Below, in pieces: positions 33,581 to 42,530 of a stretch of 64,000 nt of DNA (the stretch's first letter is position 1; every line of letters begins with the position of its first letter). Source of the stretch: Catonia carolina (lineage: Eukaryota; Arthropoda; Insecta; Hemiptera; Achilidae); contig JAQMRL010000002.1 in NCBI GenBank assembly GCA_035578175.1, positions 81,191,325 to 81,255,324 of the forward strand, given 5' to 3'. A model generated the notes under the pieces. That model was given only the letters and a program-made list of their open reading frames with translations, was not told the DNA's origin and made no database searches. The position numbers and the translations under genes were made by a program.

Positions 33581-33655
33581 AATAGATTATATTACGGTAT
33601 GTTAAGGATTTTCATAAAGATAATAGAAATTTTCAATATTTTTTTTATTTTTTAA

Positions 33656-33976
33656 TCCCTTATGAGTGTACGTTGCAATCTGTTCAATTGAGAACAATAA
33701 GCAACCCCATCACCCAATCAGATAAGGAAGATATGTATGACGTGTAAGTGAGGTGTAGTATTGTACAGACTCAGGTTGACCATTCCTGAGAGAGTATAGT
33801 TAATCGAACCCCAACCATCAGAGTACATTGGTAACCACTGCCTAGTATTCAAGTCCGTATAAAAGTAACAACTACCTTTACTACGATTTGAACCAGGAAC
33901 CTTCGTCTCCGAAAATCACTGTTAAACAGCTGACTAGCGGCGGCGACGTTACCCCTAGACCAACCCAATGGGTTTC
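33656..33976 (-). repeat. SINE family B
   Basis: Nearly complete minus copy ending in the head CTAGACCAACCCAATGGG. Confidence 0.85.
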
Positions 33977-33989
33977 TCAATATATTTGT

Positions 33990-34322
33990 TTTGTAATCCC
34001 TAGTGTGTGTACGTTACAATCAGTTCAATTGAGAACAATAAGCAACCCAATGACCCAATCAGATGAGGATGATGTGTATGCCGTGTAAATGAGGTGTAGT
34101 CTTGTACATACCCAGGCCGACCATTCCTGAGAGAGTATGGTTAATTGAACCCCAACCATCAAAGTACACCGGTAACCACTGTCTAGTATTCAAATCTGTA
34201 TAAAAGTAACTACCTTCACTAGGATTTGAACCAGGAACCTTCGTCTCCGAAAATCAGCTGTTAATCAGCTGTTAAACAGCTGATTTTGGCGACGACTTTA
34301 CCTCTAGACCAACCAGGTGGGT
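33990..34322 (-). repeat. SINE family B, tandem neighbour
   Basis: Second minus copy, with the CAGCTGTTAA hairpin element duplicated (34256-34285). Confidence 0.85.
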
Positions 34323-34700
34323 TTCTTAATATTAACATTAGATTTATTCAACAAAGATAGAAAAAATTCTATGACATAAATATTTCTGAAAATACGTTTA
34401 AGAATCGTTGTTACTATGCACTACATTCCTTAAATAAAGTACAAATAATATGAAAAGAAAAAGAACAACCGAAAAGAATGGAACGTTAATTATGCGTGTA
34501 CGGACGGTTATGCATAAATCATGTAAACAGAGTGCTTTAATATACAACCAACCTTACATAACATAATGTTATTATCAGAATCATACAACGTGCACTGAAC
34601 TAGCGAAAGCGTAGAAAAAAATTACACACACAGCAATCCTGTTATTATATCGGACGATAAATTGAACTCTACATATTGCTATTCTTAACACAACGTAGTC
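34323..34700. other. Intergenic, no feature
   Basis: Nothing recognised. Confidence 0.35.
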
Positions 34701-35112
34701 GGTCATTTAATTGATTCAAATGAAAACGTTGGTACTGTAATGTGAAAGCTGATACCGGATCGTTCACCGCATCAAACATCTAATACTTTTTTTTTTTTAT
34801 TGAGTGATGATGATGCCTACATAAGCCTCGGGCTTGTGCGTAGGTAATGATATGTGGTGATTTACAGATGAAAAAAATGCCAGACCTGACCGGGAATCGA
34901 ACCCGGGACCCCAGCATAGTAGTCAGTTGCGCTGACCACTACACCACGGGCCGTCCAAATTTATATTTATGTTTATTAAAAAAACACGTTAAATATTTTA
35001 CTTTGAATGGATAAAGAGGAGACTGTACTTTGTATCGAGCCAATGATAAATTTGCTAATATTTTAGGTACATTTTCACAAGATTGGTAAAAGATAGGAAA
35101 TGTAACATACCA
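34701..35112 (+). repeat. Repeat K, copy 1 of a local duplication (with SINE inserted)
   Basis: GAAAACGTTGGTACTGTAAT and GAGACTGTACTTTGTATCGA blocks recur at 35403-35620. A tRNA-headed SINE splits this copy at 34786-34957. Confidence 0.7.
34786..34957 (-). repeat. tRNA-headed SINE of a different family
   Basis: Minus strand GGACGGCCCGTGGTGTAGTG (A box GTGTAGTGGTCAG) and GGGTTCGATTCCC (B box), then an unrelated body and poly-A. There is no 3' acceptor arm pairing with the 5' end, so this is not a functional tRNA. Confidence 0.8.
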
Positions 35113-35402
35113 GTAGTTGTCGGGTTTTTCTAGCTACTCACATTTTTCCAATTTCCTGTTGGACCATAACATTTTTAAAAAAATAACGAATAACAAAAAA
35201 TTTTTATAATTTTTTTCTACGTTTTTTGCATATTACTAATTTTTGGAGGACCTGACGAAGTCATGCAAATGTCAGTAGCTATAAGTGGATGTACAACATG
35301 AAAAACTGGTAAAGATTTCAGCCTGGTACGTTTAATGGTTTCTAAGAAAAATATACGAAGTCCTAAGTGTTAAAAATCAAAATTTACGGAAAAGGCACGT
35401 AC

Positions 35403-35618
35403 CTGATCATTTAATTGTTCAAATGAAAACGTTGGTAGTGTAATGTGAAAGCTGATACCGGATCGTTTACCGCATCAAACACCTTAATACCTATTTATAC
35501 GTTTATCAAAAACACGTTAAATATTTCACTTTGAATGGATAAAAAGGAGACTGTACTTTGCATCGAGCCAATGACAAATTTCCTAATTTTAGGTACATTT
35601 TCATAAGATTCGTAAAAA
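35403..35618 (+). repeat. Repeat K, copy 2
   Basis: Duplicate of 34701-35112 without the SINE. It continues at 36023 after a D insertion. Confidence 0.7.
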
Positions 35619-36022
35619 AATGTTGTTGTTTGTTGTTTAGATGAACAGCCGAAAGGCTGGTTTGAACCTCTAAAGGTTTTACTAAGTAAAAACGAGGAGT
35701 CAGGTGGTTTACCTTTGCCACAACTCACTGAGTTGAAAGAGTATGCTTATCAGCATGCCAGGCCCTCCGAAAAGCACTCACTTTCCACCCTGCAAATGAC
35801 ACCTTCACTTCATTCACCACAGGGTCCTACTGTATAATGAAATTCATTACTTTCAGATGACATAACTCTGATTAGTGTCTTTTGCACCTCTTTCCTTCTG
35901 TTCTTAAATAGTTCAGTAATATAAGTGGCTGACCATGTGATAAGAAACAGAACTATTTTTTTAGCCCTGGACCAAACAGATAGAGTGCAATTAAAATAAC
36001 ACTCCACAGATTAACACTCCAC
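35619..36022 (-). repeat. Retroposon family D with 14-bp TSD
   Basis: Minus copy whose AAC tail is at the left (TGTTGTTGTTTGTTGTTTAG), flanked by AAGATTCGTAAAAA at 35605-35618 and 36023-36036. The TSD length and tail show retroposition. Confidence 0.9.
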
Positions 36023-36075
36023 AAGATTCGTAAAAAATAGGAAATGAAATATACTAATACGCTTTTCACGGTTGA

Positions 36076-36345
36076 TGAGCTCAGCTGTTAAACAGCTGAT
36101 TTTCGGAGAAGAAGGTTCCTGGTTCAAATCCTAGTAAAGGTAGTTACTTTTATACGGATTTGAATACTAGACAGTGGTTACCACCGGTGTACTTTGAAGG
36201 TTGGCGTTCAATTAACCATACTCTCTCACTCTGTACAAGACTACACAGTCTCATTTACACGTCATACACATCATCCTCATCTGATTGGGTGATGGGGTTG
36301 CTTATTGTTCTCAATTGAACAGATTGCAACGTACTCATACTAGGG
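36076..36345 (+). repeat. SINE family B, array unit 1
   Basis: 5'-truncated head (starts near CAGCTGTTAAACAGCTG), full body and A-rich end. Confidence 0.82.
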
Positions 36346-36377
36346 ATTACAAAAAGAGAAAAATTATTTATATTATT

Positions 36378-36566
36378 CGGAGACGAAGGTTCCCGGTTCA
36401 AATCCTAGTAAAGGTAGTTACTTTTATACGGATTTGAATGCTAGACAGTGGTTACCACCGGTGTACTTTGAAGGTTGGCGTTTAATTAACCATACTCTCT
36501 CACTCTGTACAAGACTACACAGTCTCATTTACACGTCATACACATCATCCTCATCTCATTGGGTCA
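36378..36566 (+). repeat. SINE family B, array unit 2 (truncated both ends)
   Basis: Starts inside the head (TTCGGAGACGAAGG) and stops at ATTGGGTCA, fused without a tail to unit 3. Confidence 0.8.
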
Positions 36567-36843
36567 TCAGCTGTTTAACAGCTGATTTTCGGAGACGAAG
36601 GTTCCTGGTTCAAATCCTAGTAAAGGTAGTTACTTTTATACGGATTTGAATGCTAGACAGTGGTTACCGGTGTAGTTTGATGGTTTGGGTTCAATTAACC
36701 ATACTCAGTGAGTGTGTCTGTAGAAGACTACACAGTCTCATTTACACGTCATACACATCATCCTCATCTCATTGGATCAAGGGGTTGCTTATTGCTCTCA
36801 ATTGAACAGATTGCAACGTACACATATTAGGAATTAAAAAAAA
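36567..36843 (+). repeat. SINE family B, array unit 3
   Basis: Starts TCAGCTGTTTAACAGCTG and continues to a poly-A tail. Confidence 0.82.
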
Positions 36844-37263
36844 AAAATTTATATCGTAATTGTTTTTATGTACAACGGTTCAAAAGATATTTCTGTTAAA
36901 AGACAGGTGTTTTCTTTAGTGAATCGGACTAAAGTTGTGTAAGAATATTTTAATAGACTATAATAATAATAATATTAGTTTAATAGTTAGATGAGAAGAA
37001 TGCATAAGAAAATAAATGTAATAGCATGTAACAGTAATTATTATTAAAAGGACAAGGAAAAGAAGATAAGAGTGAGTGCTCTTCTCTTATTTCCTACTAC
37101 AGTACATACAACCAACTAGACAAACTGAAACATTTCTACATTCTACATTCTACATTCTACATTCTACTCGGATGAACTTGATATGCAATTCACCACCTCC
37201 AGCAATTTACGGTAGGCCCTAATTAATTACTTTTCTTCATATTGAAAACAATTTCATCCTGTA

Positions 37264-37299
<36 letters not shown>

Positions 37300-37452
37300 A
37301 AAGACAACTTGTTAGTGTAGTCTACTAAAATAATAAGATAACAATTAGTATATCTACTATTTGATTTACCAAATATTTCACTTTCTCCTTCGTTTAAATA
37401 TTTTGCACGACATTTTTGTATTACGTATAAATTTATATCTAATAAAAAAAAA
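36844..37452. other. Intergenic with simple repeats
   Basis: (TACATTC)n at 37137-37166 and (ATT)n at 37263-37298. No gene. Confidence 0.5.
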
Positions 37453-38230
37453 TATCTGGTGTGAAACACACAACTTTCTCTTGCCAATGCAAATAATGAC
37501 CAATGTAACCTAACATTAGTAATAAGACATTGGAAATAAACAAAAAACTAACCTCAAAAAAATATAACCTTATTGTAATCATGAGTAAAAAACGCAAAAT
37601 GAAAATCGACCTCAGTTTGGCTTAAAAATACGGAAAATCACTCTTTCACGCTAAATTAGGCTCTGTAGTGAAAAATGCTTTAAATAAAAGTTTTATATCT
37701 TTTAATTTTCTATTAATTTGATTATATACACTTTTGTCGTGAAATGCAAACTAAGGCCGAAATCTTTAAAAAAAATAGATTTTTCACACGTTTCCGTGAG
37801 AAAAAAACAGAAAATCGCTAATTACTGCTAAACTAAGCGTTATACAAAAAAAGTTTTGAAATAAAACTTGTAGGCATTAAATTTTCTACAACTTTTACTA
37901 ATAAAATTTTTGCGCAAAAATGCATATTAAAGCCGTAATCTTAAAAAAACAATTTTTTTACGAGAAAACAGACACACCAAGAATTTCAGCAAACATGGCG
38001 CCTACCCCGACTTGTAGAGCATAAAAAATTTAGTTAACCAAGCAATTTTTAAAAAAATCGTAAGACCAGTTTTGGAGAAAATCGCAAAAAAAGTGAAAAA
38101 TTACACGAATAAACTACTACTTCCGGTTGACCGATTTTGATGAAAATGTTCGTGTCAAGTCCGGTAAGGGTACGTAACTTAAGTTTTAAGTTTCAAGTTC
38201 GTACGATGTTCCGTTCTTGAGATATTTTGT

Positions 38231-38263
<33 letters not shown>

Positions 38264-38402
38264 GACCAATCGCTAAAAACATGTTTTTTGGGTTCAGGGG
38301 GTCTGAAAACGTATAGATCCGGTGAAAACTCGATTTCTTAAAATCGACATGAAAACAATACTTTCCTTCCTATATATTCATATAGGCAAGAGAAAGTAAA
38401 AA
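37453..38402 (-). mobile_element. Family A, full copy
   Basis: TATCTGGTGTGAAACACACA to CCTATATATTCATATAGGCA plus AGAGAAAGT, with a short (CA)n at 38233-38263. Confidence 0.88.
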
Positions 38403-38551
38403 ATTAATGTAACAAAGATACCGACAATTTAAAAAAAATAATTTACAGATTTATCTGTAATTAATCTGTCTTAAAATAACAATCAATATAAAAGATTTGT
38501 CACAAAGATAATTATCATGAGGATGTATCTTTTAGACGCTAAAGTAACCCA

Positions 38552-38868
38552 CGACCCACCGGGTTGGTCTAGAGGTAAAGTCGTCGCCAAAATCAGTTGT
38601 TTAACAGCTGATTTTCGGAGACGAAGGTTCCTGGTTCAAATCCTAGTAAAGGTAGTTACTTTTATACGGATTTGAATACTAGACAGTGGTTGTGGGTGTA
38701 CTTTGATGGTTGGGGTTCAATTAACCATACTCAGTGAGTGTGTCTGTCTTTAGAAGACTACACAGTCTCATTTACACGTCATACACATCATCCTCATCTG
38801 ATTGGGTCATGGGGTTGCTTATTGTTCTCAATTGAACAGATTGTAACGTACACAAATTAGGAATAAAA
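38552..38868 (+). repeat. SINE family B within element H
   Basis: Complete copy at the same position within H as the copy at 4842-5158. Confidence 0.85.
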
Positions 38869-39078
38869 AAAATACATTAATAAAGTCATACGATTTAGCA
38901 AATAGCGGCGTGGTGCTAAGGATCAGCTGGTGACAACATCACATGATAATATTTTATTCTATTTTATTATGTAGATACGATTTTGTATTGTTGAGTATTT
39001 TATAAAAAAAAGTTCCGTGTTTCTTTAATTTGTTTTAATTGGTGAGTGATCAATTTCTTTAATATTTTTATAAAAAAA

Positions 39079-40109
39079 AATCTGGTGTGAAACACTCACA
39101 CGACTTTCTCTTGCCAGTGCAAAAAATTAACAATAAACCTAATATTAGTAATAAAACATTAGAAATAAACAAAAAACTAACCTCAATAAACATAACCTTA
39201 TTTTAATCATGAGTGAAAGACGCAAAATGAAAATCGAACTCAGGTTGCCTTAAAAATACGGAAAATCACTCTTTCACGCTAAACTAGGCTCTGTAGAGAA
39301 AAATGCTTTAAATAAAAGTTGTAGATCTTTTAATTTTCTATAAATTTTATTACAGACACTTTAGTCGTAAAATGCGTACTAAAGCCGAAATCTTAAAAAA
39401 AATCGATTTTTCACACGTTTTCGTGAGAAAAAATCAGAAAATCGCTAATTACTACTAAACTAAGCGTTATACAAAAAAATGTTTGGAATAAAAGTTGTAG
39501 AATTTTAAATTTTCTACAACTTTTATTATATAACGTTTTGTGCTAAAATGCATATTAAAGCCGTAATCTTAAAAAAACAACGTTTTTACGTGAAAACGGC
39601 CTCACCAAGAATTTTAGCAAAAATAGCGCCTATTCTATCTTGTAGAGAATAAAAAACTGAATAAACCAGGCGATTTTTTAAAAAATCGTAGGACTAGTTT
39701 TTGAGAAAATCACAAAAAAGTGAAAAATTACACGAATAAACTACTACTTCCGGTTGACCGATTTTGATGAAAATGTTCGTGTCGGGTCCGGTAGTGGTAT
39801 GCAACTTAAGTTTCAAGTTTCAAGTTCGTACGATGTTCCGTTCTTGAGATATTTTGTACACCCACCCACACACACACGTACACACACACACACACACACA
39901 CACACGCACGCACGCACGCACGCACGCACGCACACGCACGCACGCACGCGCGCACACACACACACACACAGACCAATCGCTAAGAACATGTTTTTTGGGT
40001 TCAGGGGGTCTGAAAACGTATAGATCCGGTGAAAACTCGATTTCTTAAAATCGACATGAAAACAATACTTTCCTTCCTATATATTCATTTAGGCAAGAGA
40101 AAGTAAAAA
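39079..40109 (-). mobile_element. Family A, full copy with (CA)n/(CG)n
   Basis: TCTGGTGTGAAACACTCACA to TAGGCAAGAGAAAGT, with a variable CA/CGCA tract at 39857-39970. Inserted between A runs of element H. Confidence 0.88.
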
Positions 40110-40157
40110 AGTGATTACACCATTTTTTGCGAGCAAAGCCGCGACGAGGCATGCTAG

Positions 40158-40255
40158 TAAACGATAAAACAAATATAAATTAAAGTAAAAAATTAAAATA
40201 GTTTATAAAAACAAAAAAATAACATCATTTATAAATTAACGATTAATTAATAAGA
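40158..40255. repeat. Tandem unit, left part (retrovirus target)
   Basis: TAAATTAAAGTAAAAAATTA through TTAATTAATAAGA. Its continuation is at 49734-49855, and an uninterrupted second unit lies at about 49860-50085. Confidence 0.8.
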
Positions 40256-40380
40256 TGTAATATAGTGAGATTGAGAGGGAATAATTATAAAAAGAACGAG
40301 AGATATTTTTTTTTTCTATTAATATTAGAATTAATACATTGTCTTTGTAAAATACACACAGCGGTCAGAATTCTAGGAAA

Positions 40381-40480
40381 ATGCAACTTCGTCTCGTGTT
40401 GCATCCGCTGAGCCGTGCGGCGAGGGGTGAGGAGGGGGAGGAGTGCGCCTCCCCGCCGATCGGCTCAGCTGGACGGCGAG
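40381..40480. promoter_or_regulatory. GC-rich structured block in the LTR (promoter candidate)
   Basis: Inverted repeats ATGCAAC/GTTGCAT (40381-40404) and GCTGAGCCG/CGGCTCAGC (40407-40415, 40461-40469) flank an AGGGGTGAGGAGGGGGAGGA tract and its CCTCCCC partner. It lies just upstream of an initiator-like TCAGT at 40491-40495. No clear TATA box. Placement as U3 promoter is inference. Confidence 0.4.
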
Positions 40481-40706
40481 ACGTATCCAGTCAGTATTGT
40501 ACACACATACGAAACGGGACTCGATAAAAGTTAATGCAATGCAGTAATTGAAATATAAATTAAATATAATTTTTTATGTGTAATGTGTAATGTGTGATAC
40601 ATGTATGCCGCGTCCGTGTGGGACCGAATTAGTGTAATTCATGAGTTTAGTTCTATTTTATTGAGTGGATTGTGAGAATATTTTTGTCCGGTGCTCATTT
40701 GGTGGA

Positions 40707-40793
40707 ATGAGGGTGATCGCTCATTTCGGGTTGGTGATGTTGGTCGTCGTGGCTTGCCAGATGGGTGAGTGGTTATATTATATAGATGCATAG
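40707..40793 (+). CDS. LTR-encoded leader ORF; predicted env signal-peptide exon
   Basis: An ATG opens 28 codons in the LTR. The first residues are Met-Arg, followed by a hydrophobic core rich in Val/Leu (about residues 3-16) and then Ala-Cys-Gln: the layout of a secretory signal peptide. A strong splice donor (GG|GTGAGT, GT at 40765-40766) cuts after codon 19 plus one base. In unspliced RNA the frame ends at TAG 40791-40793 and would be a short upstream ORF ahead of gag. In spliced RNA it would provide the AUG and signal peptide that the env body lacks; its phase (one leftover base) fits the acceptor at 46676. The motif and phase are seen; use as an exon is inferred. Confidence 0.7.
   Translation: MRVIAHFGLVMLVVVACQMGEWLYYIDA
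40764..40771 (+). promoter_or_regulatory. Predicted splice donor in LTR
   Basis: G|GTGAGTG matches the metazoan donor consensus at six bases after the cut. Exon end at 40764. Confidence 0.65.
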
Positions 40794-41049
40794 TGGGATT
40801 TCCTGGAATTCTGACTCGCCCCGCACTTAGCGATTATGTACTTAGTATTTAAGAGGTCGATCCTGCAGTGGTCTTCCGGAAATGGCGGTAAAAGCGCCCA
40901 AGGCACTAATTTAGGCTGACCTCCCTCTGAGGTTTGAAGTATCTGTGCCGGCAGCCCTTTCCGGAATATGCACGATCGACATATAGTCTGTAAGTGGTAA
41001 TAGGTTAAGTTTAGATGAGGAGTAAGGGTTACATTAGGTAGTCAATTAA

Positions 41050-41290
41050 GGGAGGTCCTAGACCAATTTTATTATTTTTTGTAATTTTAAATAATTAAAC
41101 CTGTAATTGAAGCGTAGTATTGGGACGCCACTTAGTAGTAAGAAAAAGGGGGTCCTGGACCAATTTTTATTTTATTTTAAATAATTAAACCTGTAATTGA
41201 AGCGTAGTATTGGGACGCCACTTAGTAGTAAGAAAAAGGGGATCCTGGACCAATTTGTTTTTCTTTTTAAATAATTAAATTTTTAATTAA
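41050..41290. repeat. ~90-bp tandem repeat in LTR
   Basis: Three successive units start with GGTCCTAGACCAATTT / GGTCCTGGACCAATTT / GATCCTGGACCAATTT, each followed by AAATAATTAAA. The first two continue identically through GAAGCGTAGTATTGGGACGC; the third is diverged. ATTAAA motifs here could serve as poly(A) signals. Confidence 0.85.
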
Positions 41291-41359
41291 AATACTGAGG
41301 AGCGTATTTTATTTCACCCATCCGCTTCCACCTCATTCCACTCCGGCGAGGCTTACAAC

Positions 41360-41376
41360 TGGTGTCAGGTGTGGGG
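41360..41376 (+). other. Primer binding site, tRNA-Leu type
   Basis: TGGTGTCAGGTGTGGGG begins 2 nt after the LTR and resembles the complement of a tRNA-Leu 3' end (known form TGGTGTCAGGAGTGGGA), with two or so mismatches. It would prime minus-strand DNA synthesis. Confidence 0.75.
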
Positions 41377-41389
41377 TACAGCTGCAATA

Positions 41390-42520
41390 ATGGCTGTACC
41401 ATTAACCGTCGAGCAGGAGATTCAGGAGCTCCGGAGGGCGAACGAAGAACTCGCGACATACAAAGCCAGAGTGGAAGCGGAATCGGCTCAGTTAGCTGCC
41501 GAACTAGCAGCGCTGCGTTTAGGACAGAGAGAGCGGAGTCCTGCGCGGGTGAGGAAGGATTTGGGCCTTCAGTCTTTGATTAAGCCATGGTCTGGTGAAG
41601 GAGGTGGCCCTACGGTGGACGAATTTTTGAGAAATCTTGAGTTAGTTGCTAAAACCGGGAATTGGGACGACGCCGATAGGAAAACTATTTGTAGGTTGAA
41701 GGTTACAGGAGCAGCGGCAGCTTGCTTAGATGCATATCCCGAGTTGAATTCCGACCATGCCACGTTTGCACGGTTCACGGAAATCCTGCGAAATCGGTTT
41801 GAAGGAGAACGCGATCCGGAACGGCATTTGCTCGCACTGAATACCGTCAAACAGGGGACCAACGAGAAAGCGAGGGCTTTCGCGGATCGTTGTAGAATTT
41901 TGGGACGGCAGGCCATGCCACAGCCTACTGACCCCCACGTCGCCGAATGGGCGCGGTCCCAGATGGAACGGACCTTGCTATCAGCCTATGTTCGGGGACT
42001 GTCGAGTACAGCAGCCACTACCCTACAGATCTATCCACCAAAGGACTTAGAAGAAGCGATCAAGGTGGCCGAGCGGGTCGAGCAGGTTCAAGAAACACAG
42101 AAGCGAACGAGAGAGGTGTTCGGGGCGAGTGTGTTAGGGCTATCCGATCCAGAGCCAGGGGCGACGGTAGACGCTGTAGCTCAAGTTCGAGGTACGGCTC
42201 CTATTCAAGGCTCTTGTTTTTCGTGTGGAAGGATTGGTCACTACGCTCGAGACTGTAGGAGACCGCGACGGACGAATGAGACGGGCCGTGCGAACAACAA
42301 TTGGAGAGCAGGAGCCTCCCAGGGGGTTCTACACCCAGCCCAAGGGCGTGCGTGCTATGTTTGCAGAGAGATCGGCCATTTTGCTGCCCGTTGTCCAAAG
42401 AGATTCTCTACGCGACGAAGCGAGAATGGAGAAAAGAAAACGCCCATGATTACGAGTGCGGTGGCCGCGGCCAACCCAAACGAGAACGGCTCAGCGACTG
42501 CCCCGCTGCCGAGCCCGTAA
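41390..42520 (+). CDS. gag: Gag structural polyprotein
   Basis: 376 codons from the first ATG after the PBS. An in-frame upstream GTG at 41369 is within or beside the PBS and was not chosen. An N-terminal heptad-rich coiled coil (about residues 6-45) is followed by a retrotransposon-gag capsid-like region (about 65-240, with FLRNLELVAKTGNW and RFTEILRNRF), and then two CCHC zinc knuckles: CFSCGRIGHYARDC and CYVCREIGHFAARC. It packages RNA and forms the particle in the cytoplasm. It ends at TAA 42518-42520. A slippery heptamer 37 nt upstream of the stop suggests that a fraction of ribosomes pass into pol. Two knuckles are more than many errantivirus Gags carry. Confidence 0.93.
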   Translation: MAVPLTVEQEIQELRRANEELATYKARVEAESAQLAAELAALRLGQRERSPARVRKDLGLQSLIKPWSGEGGGPTVDEFLRNLELVAKTGNWDDADRKTICRLKVTGAAAACLDAYPELNSDHATFARFTEILRNRFEGERDPERHLLALNTVKQGTNEKARAFADRCRILGRQAMPQPTDPHVAEWARSQMERTLLSAYVRGLSSTAATTLQIYPPKDLEEAIKVAERVEQVQETQKRTREVFGASVLGLSDPEPGATVDAVAQVRGTAPIQGSCFSCGRIGHYARDCRRPRRTNETGRANNNWRAGASQGVLHPAQGRACYVCREIGHFAARCPKRFSTRRSENGEKKTPMITSAVAAANPNENGSATAPLPSP

Positions 42521-42530
42521 GTCAGGGGCA
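42475..42530 (+). promoter_or_regulatory. Programmed -1 frameshift signal (heptamer plus stem/pseudoknot)
   Basis: CCCAAAC at 42475-42481 is an X XXY YYZ heptamer with XXY and YYZ in the gag frame. After a 6-nt spacer, GGCTC (42488-42492) pairs with GAGCC (42511-42515), and AGCG (42493-42496) pairs with CGCT (42504-42507). Loop bases TGCCC (42499-42503) can pair with GGGCA (42526-42530), an H-type pseudoknot. Shifting -1 here enters the pol frame. Efficiency is unknown. Confidence 0.75.

Larger units (their letters stand above)
38480..40157 (+). mobile_element. Helitron-like element H, copy 2, with SINE B and family A inserts
   Basis: Shares AAAGATTTGTCA, a SINE B, TACATTAATAAAGTCATACG and TGTAGATACGATTTTGTATT with 4800-5340, in the same order. 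Family A splits it at 39079-40109. The 3' end AGCCGCGACGAGGCATGCTAG is followed by T: a terminal CTAG as in Helitrons. The 5' end is not identified, so the start is approximate. Confidence 0.65.
40256..41357 (+). repeat. 5' LTR, 1102 bp
   Basis: Begins TGTAATATAG and ends GAGGCTTACA (TG...CA). It contains a GC-rich structured block (40381-40480), an Inr-like TCAGT (40491), the upstream AUG frame at 40707 and about 2.7 copies of a 90-bp tandem repeat (41050-41290). Unusually long for a gypsy LTR. Confidence 0.95.

Noticed and set aside
34786..34957. Possible functional tRNA gene (GTGTAGTGGTCAG and GGTTCGATTCC boxes); same for family F and B heads
   Set aside because: The 3' acceptor strand does not pair with the 5' end and a SINE body plus poly-A follows; repeated heads indicate SINEs.
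41369..41389. Upstream GTG as gag start
   Set aside because: It lies in the primer binding site region; the ATG at 41390 is the first standard start and leaves all Gag motifs intact.
42301..42474. Independent translation start for pol at 42301
   Set aside because: The codon is TTG and the region overlaps the zinc-knuckle part of gag in another frame; the frameshift at 42475 explains pol expression better.
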